Shown piece by piece: positions 40,291 to 52,476 of a DNA stretch of 64,000 nt; position 1 is the first letter of the stretch, and each line of letters opens with the position of its first letter. Source of the stretch: Centropus unirufus (taxonomy: Eukaryota; Chordata; Aves; Cuculiformes; Centropidae); contig VYZI01000100.1 in assembly GCA_013397695.1 (NCBI GenBank), positions 2,165,365-2,229,364 of the forward strand, written 5' to 3'. A program made the translations under genes and the position numbers. Below the pieces are notes generated by a model that was not told where the DNA came from, did no database searches, and saw only the letters and a program-made list of their open reading frames with translations.

Positions 40291-40362
40291 GGGTGCTCTG
40301 CCTGCTTGGGAGGAGGTGTTTGAGAGACTATTCGGCGAGGATGACTCAGAACAGTGACTCGG
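40291..40362 (+). other. Weak candidate exon, product unknown
   Basis: A pyrimidine-rich stretch (CTGTCCTCTTCCTG...) ends in CAG directly before 40291, and an acceptable donor CGG|GTGAGG follows 40362. The 72-bp interval is a multiple of three. Two plus frames are informative. One is open throughout. The other reads an acidic, protein-like string, ALPAWEEVFERLFGEDDSEQ, and then stops at 40355-40357. I do not recognise either peptide. Splice-like pairs of this quality occur often by chance in 64 kb, so this is a pointer only. Confidence 0.15.
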
Positions 40363-43300
40363 GTGAGGATAGGTTAGTGGAACTAACTGGAAAAAAGGTG
40401 GTTTTCAGCAACTTTTTTTTAATACTTCCCTTGTTAAGGATAGATTCAGTTCTTACTGAATAACTGGATAAAGTACCAAGGGGCAAGGGTTCTGAAGTGT
40501 TTTAAGAAATATAGTGCTCTGTGAAGTTTTATGCAAAGTCACTTTAGGAAGCAGAAGTTAACTGAGGAATGGAAATGCAGGTGGCAGAACATCTTAGTAA
40601 GAGGTGGGATTGAAGGGATTCTTGCTGCATGTGCGACACCTTCCTTCATCATCTGATTCTTCATTGCAAGTGAGCAAAATGTTTGACATAGTGATGCATT
40701 TGCAGCTGGGTAAGCACCTGTCCAGTAAGAATCTGTCTTCTTTTGTGTGTGGTATTTGATTGCAGAGTTGAAGTTAGGTCCCTTCCAAAGGGGATTCTCT
40801 GTTGTATTTACCACAACAGTATGTGTAACTACAGGCTAAGATTTCTAGCGAGCACAAGCAATGACGGCATAGAAGTATTGGTATAGTGATGCTCACCTAT
40901 TGCTGCTTTTGGGTCTGGACCAAAAAAACTCAACATGCTGCTGTATGGATGAATGGGTTCATGTGAGATGTGAGACATTTTTAATGTATTTCTTCATTGT
41001 ACCACGTGCATGTGATCCAAACTGAGGCCATGCTCAAACACAGAAGCTAATAGTACAGTAGGCTGGTTTAGCAGGTAGAGAAATGTAAACACTTATCTGG
41101 TTATGCTTGCCAAGCCTAAACCAGGAAGCAAGTCATGAATTTAAGGTTACACCTGGTGATACGCGCTGAAAGTTTGCCTCTGTCTTCCCCTTGAATCATA
41201 AGAACTGGCAAATACTACCTCTTGAAGATTCCTTGCGAAAAAAGAGAGCACTGTATGCTACTATTACACTGTCATGGATATCGAAGTATATTTTCACAAT
41301 ACCAGTCTGATATTTGGCTGCTGACTGAGAATGTGTGCTTGCAAAGTCTTGTGTGAGGGAAATTTCTGTGTCCTTTGATGGAAGATGATGATATCGTGAT
41401 TCAAGAGATGCAAAAGGAGCCAGATGTAAAATGTTTCAGAAAGGTGGAACGTGGTAGCCCAGACTAATGAAGCTGCAGTTGGTGTCAGCCCTCAAGAGGA
41501 CCAGGGATAATCCCAAACCTGCCCTGGGACCAATAGAAATAGTTTTCTTATGCTTTCAAATAGTGGAATAGTGATACATTTTCCTTCTCTGATAGTTTCT
41601 CACAAAAATATCGATTTAATTTTAACCAAGTATCATTATACGGATATAATAAAAATAAGTTACTATAACTGTCTGGTGTACAAATGTTTGGAGCACATAT
41701 GTATGTGAGCATATGTAGTGCAGGTGTTACCCCTAAATACTAACAGAGAGGTGTTTTTGAAACAGTATTGCTCCTATACCAAAGTTTTGCATCCCAGGCC
41801 TGCAATTATATCAAGATGCAATGCAAACCTGCAGTCCTACCTCTTCCCAATAGTACCCTTCCTGGGATACTATCACATGCAAAGCTCTGAGCAGCTCAAA
41901 TAGCTGCTGCCTTTATTATCAGGGTGAAATTCACAGTAACAGTAATAAATAGATGCAGGAAGGTGAACCTGAGAGAGGAGTTTCCCTCCTCTCCCCAGAA
42001 CTACCAGACCTTGTAGGGGCGCACTGGGAGGATTTGGTCCTGGACCAGGGGGAGCTCTTCTGAGCCTCAGGGTGAAATGGCTGTGGAACTACTGAACTCC
42101 TGGTCGCTGCACTGGTGTTCACCTGATAATTACCTAGCCCTTTATGCCAGGTCAATTTGAACAGAAGCTTGACATAACTGAAGGGCTTGGCTTAATAGAA
42201 AAAAAAAAATATGGCAGATCATCTTAGCTTGAAGACTAGTACTGCTTGGCTTCTTTATAAGAAATTTCAGGCTTGATGCAATTATTTTTTGGGTGCCTTT
42301 CTGAAAAATCTAGTAGTGTGACATACATCAGCAACACTGACTTTCTACTGAGATGTTACTAAAGATGCAGGTGCTTCCAGATGGAAATAGGCTATGTACT
42401 ATATTTGATTTAAGAGAAATAGTTGGCTTTCAGGAACTTCAAATCAGTTAATGGTAAGAAAGTAGATGCCATATTTTGTCTGTGCATCCTGGGAGGCTGT
42501 GGAAGCCAAGTCTCTTATTAATGATTTGCCCATTTCACAAACTGATCTCCCTTCCCAAGAGTTTTCACATCATAAAGTTTATGCTGAACAAATCATGCTT
42601 TGACATTGTCTCTATATCGCACTACCTGTTATTGAGGGGGGCTGTAAGAACTGCCCAGATATGTAATTGAAATTTAATGAAGAACTTGGCTTTATATAGA
42701 AGATAGTAGTATTCAGTTTACTGAAAAACACTAGCATGGATATCTTCTTTCAAACAAACATGAAAGTAGTATAACCTTCTTTATCTCACTACTCAGCAAC
42801 AATTACTCCTGACTGCACACTGGAGGCAGATCTGCTGAGTGCAAAGGTGCTGTTTTTATGTTGCTATTTATCAGAATAGAACTGCTGCCTTTACTCTCAA
42901 AGCATTTGTTTTATTTATTTTGGAGATCAGTACTGATACAGAAGAAGAGAACCATTTGAGGAGAAACAACATTCAGAAAAAGTGCTTCAAGCCTGCTTTG
43001 AGGAAGTTATTTCTCTTACTTTATTAATTTAATACTTATCAGAGAAGTTCAAAGGAACTTTCCATTTCTTGAAGTCATCTGTATAACACCCTAGAGCTGT
43101 TGATAAAATACCAGTGGTAAATGCCTATGAGCTGCATTGGAGAGAAGCAAGCTAGAGCATAGCACAGGATCAGAGCAAGGTTTTAAAATGCTTTATTTTT
43201 TTCCCTAGCTTTTCTATTTATCTTTTGTACATACAAACTTTATGGAATTTATCATTTTGTATGTGACCAAAACATACAAGAATGCCGGTAATGTTAGCGA

Positions 43301-44774
43301 GCACATGACAAGATGCAACCATGTAGTAAGTGAACAATGAGATATGAGGAAAAGAGGAGCTATATGGAATGAATTATGTTAAGAGTAAGAGATCGGGGAT
43401 TTGATTGTTGAAAAGAATAATTGCTAGTAGTTTCCAAATATATAACAAGATTTTATATCTTGTGCGGGGGTGAGAAGGGGAGACAGGGTGAAACAAGATC
43501 AAGAGTGAGCCAGGTTGATGCACTTCATTCACCCTGAGCAGAAATTTCTGGGACACTGCTGCAGCCGTGCTGGGTACTGAGCTTGCAGTTTCTGGGGCAA
43601 CGGTTCTTTTATGTTATTTAATGTATACTCCTGGCCCAGCTTCTTACCTTGGCCTTAAAACACACCCTGAGTCTAGAGGACACATGTAGCATACAGTAAT
43701 TTTTTTTCTTTAGATTAATTTAAGCCTATTTATTTTAAGGGTAAAACAACTAATAGAAAGGTAAGATTTCCTTAGTAAAAAATACTGAGACCTTACTGTC
43801 CAAAAGTTTGGAAGACGCTACTCTAGGGTATTGAGAAGCTTTCTGAACTCACTTGTGAACTATTCAGGGTTTTTGACCATAAGAAGCTGAAAAAGGGAAA
43901 AAATATAAATAAACCAACCCTTGAAAGTGATTTGTAAAAGTGATTTATGCTAGCTTGCAATATGAGGGGTATGTGAAGTTAGAATTGTGTGTGCCCCTGT
44001 CCCATCCCTTCCATTTTGTGTGTTGTTCCTTTGATTTTTTCCTTGTAGCAGGTTGACATTATTGTGATCATTCATGCTGTTGCTTTCTTGACTTGCAGGA
44101 AGGGATTGCTCTGAGAGGGGCTCAAGTTCTTTTAGTTGGAACCCCTGCATCTTATTCCCAGTCAAAAAACTTACTTATTTTTTTTTAATACATTTGGCTT
44201 TATCTCCCAAATGTGAACTTAGTGCTTAAAATCAAATAATGACACAGTGTTTTAAAGACTGATTTCTCATCCACGCTGACCTTCTCCCACCACCAAGGTC
44301 ATTCAGCTGTACCACAGAGAGGAAGCGTGGAAGGAAAAATGTTTTCGGTTTGCCAGGAACTGCTACAGCCACAAGGGATTTAAAGCAGTGGGCCATTTTA
44401 AGCATATGATTTGTTAAATACCTGGGATTTGCTCCAAACATTGTTGTTGCTGGAGGAGAAGCAGTTATTCAATTTTCCTCTATAGTCAATGTGTGAACAG
44501 CAAAATTGTTTTCCTATCCTTTGTACATACATTCTAGTGTAGGCTGGTTTTGAACACTGCCCTCATTGACCACTTCCAAGCTTGTTAGCTAGGAAGGTGG
44601 TTTGTTTCTGCAAGTGAGGATCATGACAAGCTGTAGCGTAGGATGGTCAATGCATTAAATAATGCCTGTTGAACTTGGCTTAGCTCTTTATGGTAACCTA
44701 AATTTAAGTGCCAAGTCCAAAGAGACAAAGCCAAATATATCCAGGCATATTAAGGTACTAGAATTCTTACTTAA

Positions 44775-44806
44775 ATGTGTGTATGTATATATGTACACAT
44801 ATATGA
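44775..44806. repeat. TG/TA-rich low-complexity tract
   Basis: Alternating purine-pyrimidine sequence (GTGTGTATGTATATATGTAC and onward) makes a degenerate TG/TA microsatellite with partial internal symmetry. No function is evident. Confidence 0.7.
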
Positions 44807-45504
44807 ATTAGGCTAATCCCAAATGATATAAATTTACAGCCTGACAAATGGTCTGTGCTTGCTAGATAGTAACTGTTTTCTTCTCTATGCTGGAGGAGGG
44901 AGCTCGTAACTCAATCGCTGTCTTCCCCGCAGCCCCATAGTGAGGCCTCAGTTAAGGGGAGTATATAAACAGCTGCAGCAAGGCTGTTGCAAATACAGAT
45001 GTTTTCATGAATTGGGGATCTCTGGGTCACCAGGGATCATGCAAGCCATACCAAATGGCTTTGCAGGAATCTCTCCATGTGTTAACAAACTAAGTTGTGC
45101 TGTTTTCCTCCAGAGAAATGGCTTTCACCTGCAGTCCTCCCTCCAGCACACTGTCCACCTTCCTCCTCTGGGCTCCTGTCTGGTGCTATTTGTCCTTGCT
45201 ATGCTGTGTTCTCCTCAGCCAGTTTGTCCCAGCACTGGGTTTCCTAAAATGATGTTGAACTGCATTTGAGTCACAGGTCAGCAGCTGTGCTCTTGCCAAG
45301 AAGTTTACTTCTGCTCTTGATCCCGTCCAGATGTAATGGGATGTAAGCACAGGACCAAAATGGGAGAGTTTCTTTTGCTGATGGTCCGGAGCTGTTTGCC
45401 GATCACTTGCTGAATTTCTGGTGGCCAGAGGAGTCATTGTGATTGTTGTACACAGTTCATAGACCATACTGAAGTTTAGCTTAAAAGTTAGCCTTCTTTT
45501 GATC

Positions 45505-45574
45505 AGCAGGTTGGGACTAGACGAGCTCCAGTGATCACTCCCAAGCTAAATTATTCTGTAGTTCATATCGTGAT
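45505..45574 (+). mobile_element. Old CR1-like 3' end
   Basis: AGCAGGTTGGGACTAGACGA, followed by GCTCCAGTGATCACTCCCAA, GCTAAATTATTCTGTAG and a decayed GTGATTT tail, matches the layout of an old CR1 subfamily 3' end (GGTTGGACTAGATGACCTCC ... CCAACCTAAATTATTCT). Divergence is higher than in the copy at 38446, with an inserted base in GGGAC and a disrupted tail octamer. Only about 70 bases survive. Confidence 0.75.
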
Positions 45575-47089
45575 TTAAATGGAGTACAGCTAAGGAGTAG
45601 ATACTACAGGCAAAAGAACTGGTGAGTATAGTGCAGAATTAGGAAAAAACCAGGAGAGTCAAAGGCTACAAATACATAGAAGTTAAGCCTGTATTTCTTT
45701 TTGGCAACTCAGTGTATTTGCATGGGCTGGTATTCAAAGGGTCTAAAGGTCTGTGTATATATTTGTTATTAATTTTGTTTAAAGTTCTTATTCTTAACTC
45801 TTCATAAAAAAGATCTGGCCACAAAATGTTTACTGAGACTACACAAGTTTGTGGCAGGAGAATGAGGGTATAAAAAAAAAAAAGGATTAACTTGTAGCTT
45901 TTTATCACATCTGATGATTAACATACCTGTATTCCTTTATGCCCATTTAAAACCAACTTGGTAGCAACAGCCTGTTTCTACTCATTCACCAGAATAAAAA
46001 TTTCTACAATGATATATTGTCTTGGGGAAACATTTGTATATATTAATTTTGCAGTTGTCTTGTGATGTTACTGATTCACTGCACTTTCTTTCCATGTACA
46101 ACCAAGCATTTGTTTTGTTACTGCTACCGTCACAAGACAAACACCACTGCTTGGATATAATGAGATGTGCCCTCCTGGTCTGTTTGTTTCACAAATGATG
46201 ATTTGTGGCCCAATGTACATTAACTACTGGTGCATAACATAGCATTTTTTCCCTTGAAGTAGAAGAATAATCATTTGCTATTGGAAACTGAACCATAAAT
46301 ACAACACTGAAACGCTACAAATACCTACTTGGTAGTCAAATCAACACAGGGCTTAGTCGTTATTTTATACTGCATGATATTTGATCTTAGTTACCTGAAG
46401 CTACCTTTATTTTTAGAAGGTGGGTACTAAAAAGTGTACTCTTGGCTTGTATCATTGCTATCTTTATTACAAAGTTACACCCCTCCAAATCATTGGGATA
46501 TTTTTTCTGGTTTCTCTTAGCAAGTTATCCCCATCCCCATCATCGTGGGGAGTGTGGGAGGGTCATGGCCCCAGTCATGGTCTGTTTACGCAAGCCATAT
46601 CATGGAGAGTCCAGGTGTTGCTCTGAACTGTGCCTTCATTGGTACTATGTTCCTCATAGTTCTCACCACAATCCTCTTATTTCTTATAATCCTTATTTCT
46701 TTCACTTTCCTTTTTTATTCTTTTATTTCTCCTGACCTCAGCAGAGTGGGGAGTAATAGTCTGTTGCTTTGTGAGTAGGGAGATAGCTTTAGGGCCGTGA
46801 AGAAACAAATACAGAGGTTCCTGGGATGTCACCTGGTCCAAGCCATAGAGTATAACCACTTCAGGTTCCCTTGTCACTGTGGGTTTGTGGCACGTAGGCC
46901 CTTCTGTACTGCTCAGTGCACTCTTTGGCTGTGACAAGTTCTCTGCCAATCCTGGTGAATGATTTGTTGTTTTAAAAGCCAACACAAGCCAATATTTCTC
47001 TGCCTACTTCCAGATGTATTGTTTTAGGCACTTTTGTACTTGCTTGGCTCACTCTCTGTGTGCTTTTCCTCTCTCCTGGCCTGCCCCAG
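45575..47089. other. Non-coding unique DNA
   Basis: No gene was recognised. At 46420-46778, three overlapping plus frames are open. One encodes a hydrophobic run only because the sequence is rich in CTT, ATT and TTT. Nothing else is seen. Confidence 0.55.
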
Positions 47090-47228
47090 TGCAGTCAGGA
47101 GCCCATCCCTGCTGCTCATGCTGCTCCTGCCACTGCAGCTTGCCAGCATGACCCTGGCACTTGTGCCAGAAACCCCATCCACGCCAGTGGTTCGGGAGAG
47201 GACCCTGCAGTGGAGGACAGCTGCATAG
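47090..47228 (+). other. Weak candidate exon in a G+C-richer patch
   Basis: A strong polypyrimidine tract (TTTTCCTCTCTCCTGGCCTG) leads to CCCCAG just before 47090, and a good donor ATAG|GTGAGC follows 47228. The 139-bp interval is fully open in one plus frame, which runs on to 47272. In a second frame it is open until a TAG formed by its last three bases, and that frame contains a leucine-rich stretch. The patch (about 47040-47430) has more G+C and CpG than its surroundings. I do not recognise the peptide in either frame. It could equally be an exon of a non-coding RNA, or chance. Confidence 0.2.
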
Positions 47229-50200
47229 GTGAGCTTGGCTACCCATTTTCAGAGCTAGCATCGTCCGACTGATGGTGCAATCAGTGTGGTGTTGGCAGGC
47301 TTGCCGATGGCAGCATGTGGCATGTCCCGTGGACACGGGGCTTATCAGAGCGGCTCCAGTTTCCTCAGCACAGGCTGGAGCAGCAGCTCCAGCTACTTGG
47401 GAGAGCTTTCGCTTTCACAGTTCACTTGGAAAGCTGCTGGCTTGTTCTGAATAACTCATCTCAATTGAAAAGTCAATAAAGAGGCTGATAGCTTATGTCA
47501 ATTCCTGTTTTGGAACATATCTCCCCTTTTTAAGCAGCTACATTAATCCTCTGTCATTTTTCTCACTCGATCTGCCCCATGGTATTATTTAAGGGTGGCT
47601 ACCTCCTGCTTACCTTATAGTTCTTGTTTAGTGCTGGTGATAGCACTATAAAAATAGATACAGGTAATTCATATTCATTCTTGGTAATAAACTACCCCAG
47701 GACCTGGTCTTTCAGGAGCTAAACTGTAAATAATTAAGCTTTACCCCTGTGGAAACCTCACTCAACCCAGGCCATTTCTAGTTTTAATCTTTTAATAGTT
47801 AACTTCCAATTCCTTTCCCAGAGCCTGCAGTTACGTGAGGTCGTCAAAACAAAGAAATAAAAATGAATTGCTATCCACATCTTTTTTTATGTACTTAATA
47901 CAGTAAGTGCTGTGCACAGTCAAAAAGGCCACCCAATAAAACTACACAACAGTTAGTTGAGCTTAACAGGTCCAGATTGGCCTGACAATTTAAAGTAGGA
48001 GCAGGTTTTCGATCTCTTTGATTCCTTATTATATTCTGAAAATCTCTCAAAACTACGAAGTTTGGACATCTGAGTACTGTTGTTTACCAACCTGATATTG
48101 GCAATTGAGGTATTTTTTCCTTCATATCCAAAGGGGTTTGGCAGATTTGGGAGGGTGCAGTTTTCAAGAGAAGCTGAAGAAGGTGGAGGATTATAAATTT
48201 CTGGCAAGAATGAATTTCCTTTTAAAAGCATTTTTTTAAATTAAATTTTGAGTATTCAGAGTGTAAATTGTGTCTCCTGGTTTACTGTTTTAATCAGGCA
48301 AGGCTAATATTTTTGGAGTTTTGAGCAGATCGATCTGTGCACAGCAACGCTCAAATTACCCAGTGTTGGATTTAATCCTGGAGCATATTGTGGTGAAATA
48401 AATTATTTACTGAAGCATTTGGAAGTGAGTGTTAAAGATAACAAAAGCATGCAGCTGACTGGACTATTATACTACTCATGCCATGCTTTTCTTGTAAGGA
48501 TCATCTCAGTGCATGTGAGTGCCTTGATTCTCGTGAATTTGGAATCTTTTTCAAGATCAGTATTTGAGAAAGAAAAATAGAAGCTGAAAAACTGTTCTGT
48601 GCTTCTTTTACCCCATTCCCCTTAAATGTTCTGTAAAGGAAACAAGCAAATTGAGAACTAGCTACCATTTGGAGGGTGACTAGTTTGCACCTCATAATAT
48701 TAGTTTTCTTTTAGAGTTTTCTTACAATTATCTCATAGTTGACTTGTAATGATTATCTGTGCTGTATAACTATTTTGGTGCCCAGCCTGTCTCAGACTTG
48801 GTATGCTGCTGTGACTTTACCCCTCTCGTCCCACTTCTGTGTAGTTCTTAAATGTCACCTTCATCTTCTAACAGAGCTTCCAAGAATTCTGATAAATCTA
48901 TGGACTTCTTTTCTGCTTTTGTAATTTGATTTTAAGTATTGAATTGTTGCTTCAAGTTGTTCTTGTATTAGTAATCACACACCAGGGACTGTTTTCTGTG
49001 TGCAACAAGATGGGGGTTAAAATTTAACAGGAATAAAAAAAAAAAAAGAATGAAAAACAGAGTGGAAGCAAGGCTTTCCCCCGGCCCTTCTTTCTAGGCT
49101 TGGGAGGGAGAAGCACAGCTGCCTCAAACTCTGTGAGATGTGGACAGTAGACAAAATATAATATATTGTAGAGATACAGTTCTCTCTAGATAATTCAAAA
49201 ATATACAAAAAAAAGCATTATGCTGCATAAAATTTCCTTTGTTGCTTTATGACTTGAAATACATCCCAGATTCCTCAAGTTTTGTGCAATATTTTCTCTT
49301 CCACAAATCTGGAGCTGTGAATGCTTCCTCCCGTCTCTGCAGCATTCTCCTCTTGGGGAGGGGGGTGTCCAAATGCCATTTCTGAGTAACAAATAGCGCC
49401 ATATTCAGACCAACAGTGTGAGTCAGGAATGAGAGATTTCTTCCGTTCCCTGCCTCTGCTTGGACACTGTGGGAAATCGGCTCTGGAAAAGATTTGTGGT
49501 CATTTTGGCATTAGCTTTTACATTGCATGTGGATAGTTTTTTGCATCATGTTTATTATCCTCTTGGATAAGATCCCCTTGGAGTGCACTAAAATATGAGC
49601 AGGAAAGGAGCATTGGACAAGAACAGCCTAATATTAGGCAACGGCACATTACATGACATCACATTTTACATATTTTCATTTCAAAAGCAGGTCCAAGAGA
49701 GTATCATAATCTCCCTCATTAAAGCAGCCTTGCTATCTTATGTACTAAGGTTAAAAACTTGTTTGTTAACCCTTTGATGAAAGTATCCTTTGCCATAAGT
49801 CCAGTGTGTCAGACTTCATTACTGGGAATGAGTACACTATGCCATATATGCCTGAACTTCTGAGGGAGAGCTATGCCAGAGCTGCCACTGGTTTTGTGTT
49901 ACTGGAGCACTTTTTCCTTCTCCTCACATGCCAGAGCCACCTGATTGTGTACATTAGGGTACAGATGCTGCTTCTGTTCATCATTAAGAGGAAAGTGGAT
50001 GTTTAGTGTCTCTTGAGCTTCCAGATTGCACCAAGTCTGAGTCAGGCCACACTGTTTATGGTACAGGTGTGAAGGGAGCTTGTTGCAAGACCTGACAAAC
50101 TGGTGCCTCTTGTAACTGATGTGAAGCTGTTCAGTGCCGAGGAAGGGAAAACTCCTGTACGTGGTGGGAGGTAGCCATCTGCTGAACACTACTAAAACCT

Positions 50201-52448
50201 GGCAGAAGTGAACTACACAAGAGTCTCTGATGCTCGCCAAGCAATCTGGGCAGCAGGAGGTGTCAAGGCATCTGGGTATTTCCCTGTTTGTACAATAATG
50301 GATCTCTTCCTGTCCCAGAATCCATGATTTTATAATATATTCCTTGCAGAATCAGGCAAATATTCTGAGAACCTTTTCTAAACTGAGCTATATTTAGGTG
50401 ATTTTCACTGGGTAAAGTGGCAATGAGGAAGATGGGGGACAACAGCACCCAGTCATTCAAAAGTGATAAGGCGTTTTGAGACTATTGGCTGCAAGTGGCC
50501 TTATTTGAGCCTAAAAGAGTGTGAGCTTTTCCCCCATCCCTGCAGAATAAGTTCTCAGTAGTTTCTCTAAATCAACATAGGTTTGAGGTAAGCCTGTCAG
50601 CTGAAACCTAGTGTGTCTTAGCTTTAGCCAGGTGGGATAATCCAAACTGAGGGCCCCTCCTGAGATCTAAGAGAAACTCCTGGGTGAAAGATGTGCTGTA
50701 CAGGCACGATAGGGATGCAGAAGCAGGAGTTGTGCCCTCAGCCCTACATTGCAGTTGGCAGCAGGACTCTTTCTGTCTCATCTGCGTTTTTTTTTTCCTT
50801 TGGGCGTAAGATTTTCTAAAGGGGCTGTTCAAGCTGTAAAACTGGAAAGGTCATGCCCAGGAGAACTGTCTTGTAGAAGGTAAAGTACTGGGTCCAGTGG
50901 CCTTACTGTGTTGCTGTCTGGCAGACAATTGCAGGTGAAGACTGCAGCAGCAGGAGACACGGGACCTCTGATGCAAAATCTTTACTGGCCAGTGCTGCTG
51001 ACTGCACTCTATGGAGTTTTCCCATTGTGTTGTGGCCTTCTTTTGCAATAAAACTGGGTTAGCACATTGATGAAATAACATATGGGCAGCTACTGTTGGG
51101 GTAAAGGCAACTCTGGAGAGAACAGAAGATTTTAAAAGCCATTTAGATCTGTTTCCTAGGCTGTAAGAAAGTGCCTGAGGAACATGAGAGCCGGCCTCTG
51201 TTCAGCAGGCTTTTCTCAAAGTACCAGTTTGGGGTAAGGAGTCTCTTAAGAGCCACCTCCTTGATTTGTGACAAAAATGTTTAAAATGTGGGCAAAGTGC
51301 GGGTAGCCTGCGGACTATCTAAGCTCTTTGTGGATGGACAAAAATGGGACATCTGACTGCCTTCCTGCTGTCCCAGCAAACTGCCTTATCCCTCTGCTAA
51401 GTCTTATTTGGGCCATAACTTCAAACTCTGCAAGTTGCAGCTAGCCCATCTGCACTGGACTTCAAACTCTGGCTCCTAGAGGGATCTTGTAATTTTCATG
51501 TCAAGTTTTCTCTGTAAAGAGATTGTATTACTGTAAAGGCAGAAGAAAGTAATGGGCAATTAGAGCTGTAATTCCTTTTGCTGTTTCACTTAAATCTATG
51601 TGTGAATGACTGTGAGTTTTCAGAAAGCTTAATGCAATACCTGGCAAATCTAAATTATCACATTCGTTCACAAAAAAACTACCTCTAATGCTTTTGTTAC
51701 CTCCATTGGGAAAGGCAATATTTCCCATTATGTCAGTGTTAATTATCTCAGTGGTCATTCAACCTTATCAGGCATGAGATGGATAGTCACAATGCAGGTG
51801 GCAAGCTGAGTCCCTCGTTGGGATGGGGGCTTTGGACAATATCAGGAACTATTTTTGAAGCTTCGGTTGTATTTTTTTTATTCTAAAATTTTATTCTAAA
51901 ATTACTATGTTTCAGAAAGTCTGCTGTAGATGTGCATGACGAAAGGCACAGGACGAGAAAAGCATGAGGCTGAATTAAACAATATGAGGAAAGAGAAGAG
52001 GTTACACAAAGTTGAAGAAGCAAGGGAATACAGTTTTAAAAAACAGAGATAAGAAAGATAATATATAGATGAAGTAACTGTAATATTGTTTCCCCTGAAA
52101 CTTGCCTTGTGGGCTCCTATGGGAAAACAGAAATTGGTGTCTGCTTACTTTGGATTGCTTAGCTGGATAAACATCCGAAATGATATGCATGAGACAACAT
52201 CCGTATAGGTCTCTGATAGGAGTGATAAGTTATAAAAGAGAGAGGGGGTAGCAGTAAGCCAGCTATCTTTATCAAACAAGACTGTGGAACAGGATATTTT
52301 TATAAGCCCATTTTGATACTGATTGCATGCATGTTGTTATTACCTTTTTTTTTTTTCCTTTTCCTAAGGATAAGAACCTAATGTTGAGTATGCTGTGGAT
52401 AGTAACTTTATCAAGTGAGTTTGAATTGCAACAGGGATTAAGATTATT

Positions 52449-52476
52449 TATTGAGAAAACTATTGAGAAAACTATT
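52449..52476. repeat. Perfect 12-bp tandem duplication
   Basis: TATTGAGAAAAC is repeated twice head to tail and followed by TATT, the start of a third unit. This is a simple slippage duplication. Confidence 0.9.

Larger units (their letters stand above)
38835..45504. other. Non-coding unique DNA
   Basis: No gene could be assigned. The 134-codon plus frame at 39307-39711 and the 109-codon plus frame at 44940-45269 lack motifs. A TTTTG simple repeat is at 39244-39265 and a TG/TA-rich stretch at 44775-44806. One weak exon-like segment at 40291-40362 is listed separately. The rest holds nothing that I recognise. Confidence 0.6.

Noticed and set aside
42480..42560. CR1-like words (GGGAGGCTGTGGAAGCC)
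   Set aside because: It is an isolated match of under 20 bases with no CR1 sequence in the right order on either side.
46545..46778. Frame with an apparent membrane-spanning segment
   Set aside because: The hydrophobic run (MFLIVLTTILLFLIILISF) is produced by a TTT/CTT/ATT-rich stretch, and the neighbouring frames are also open.
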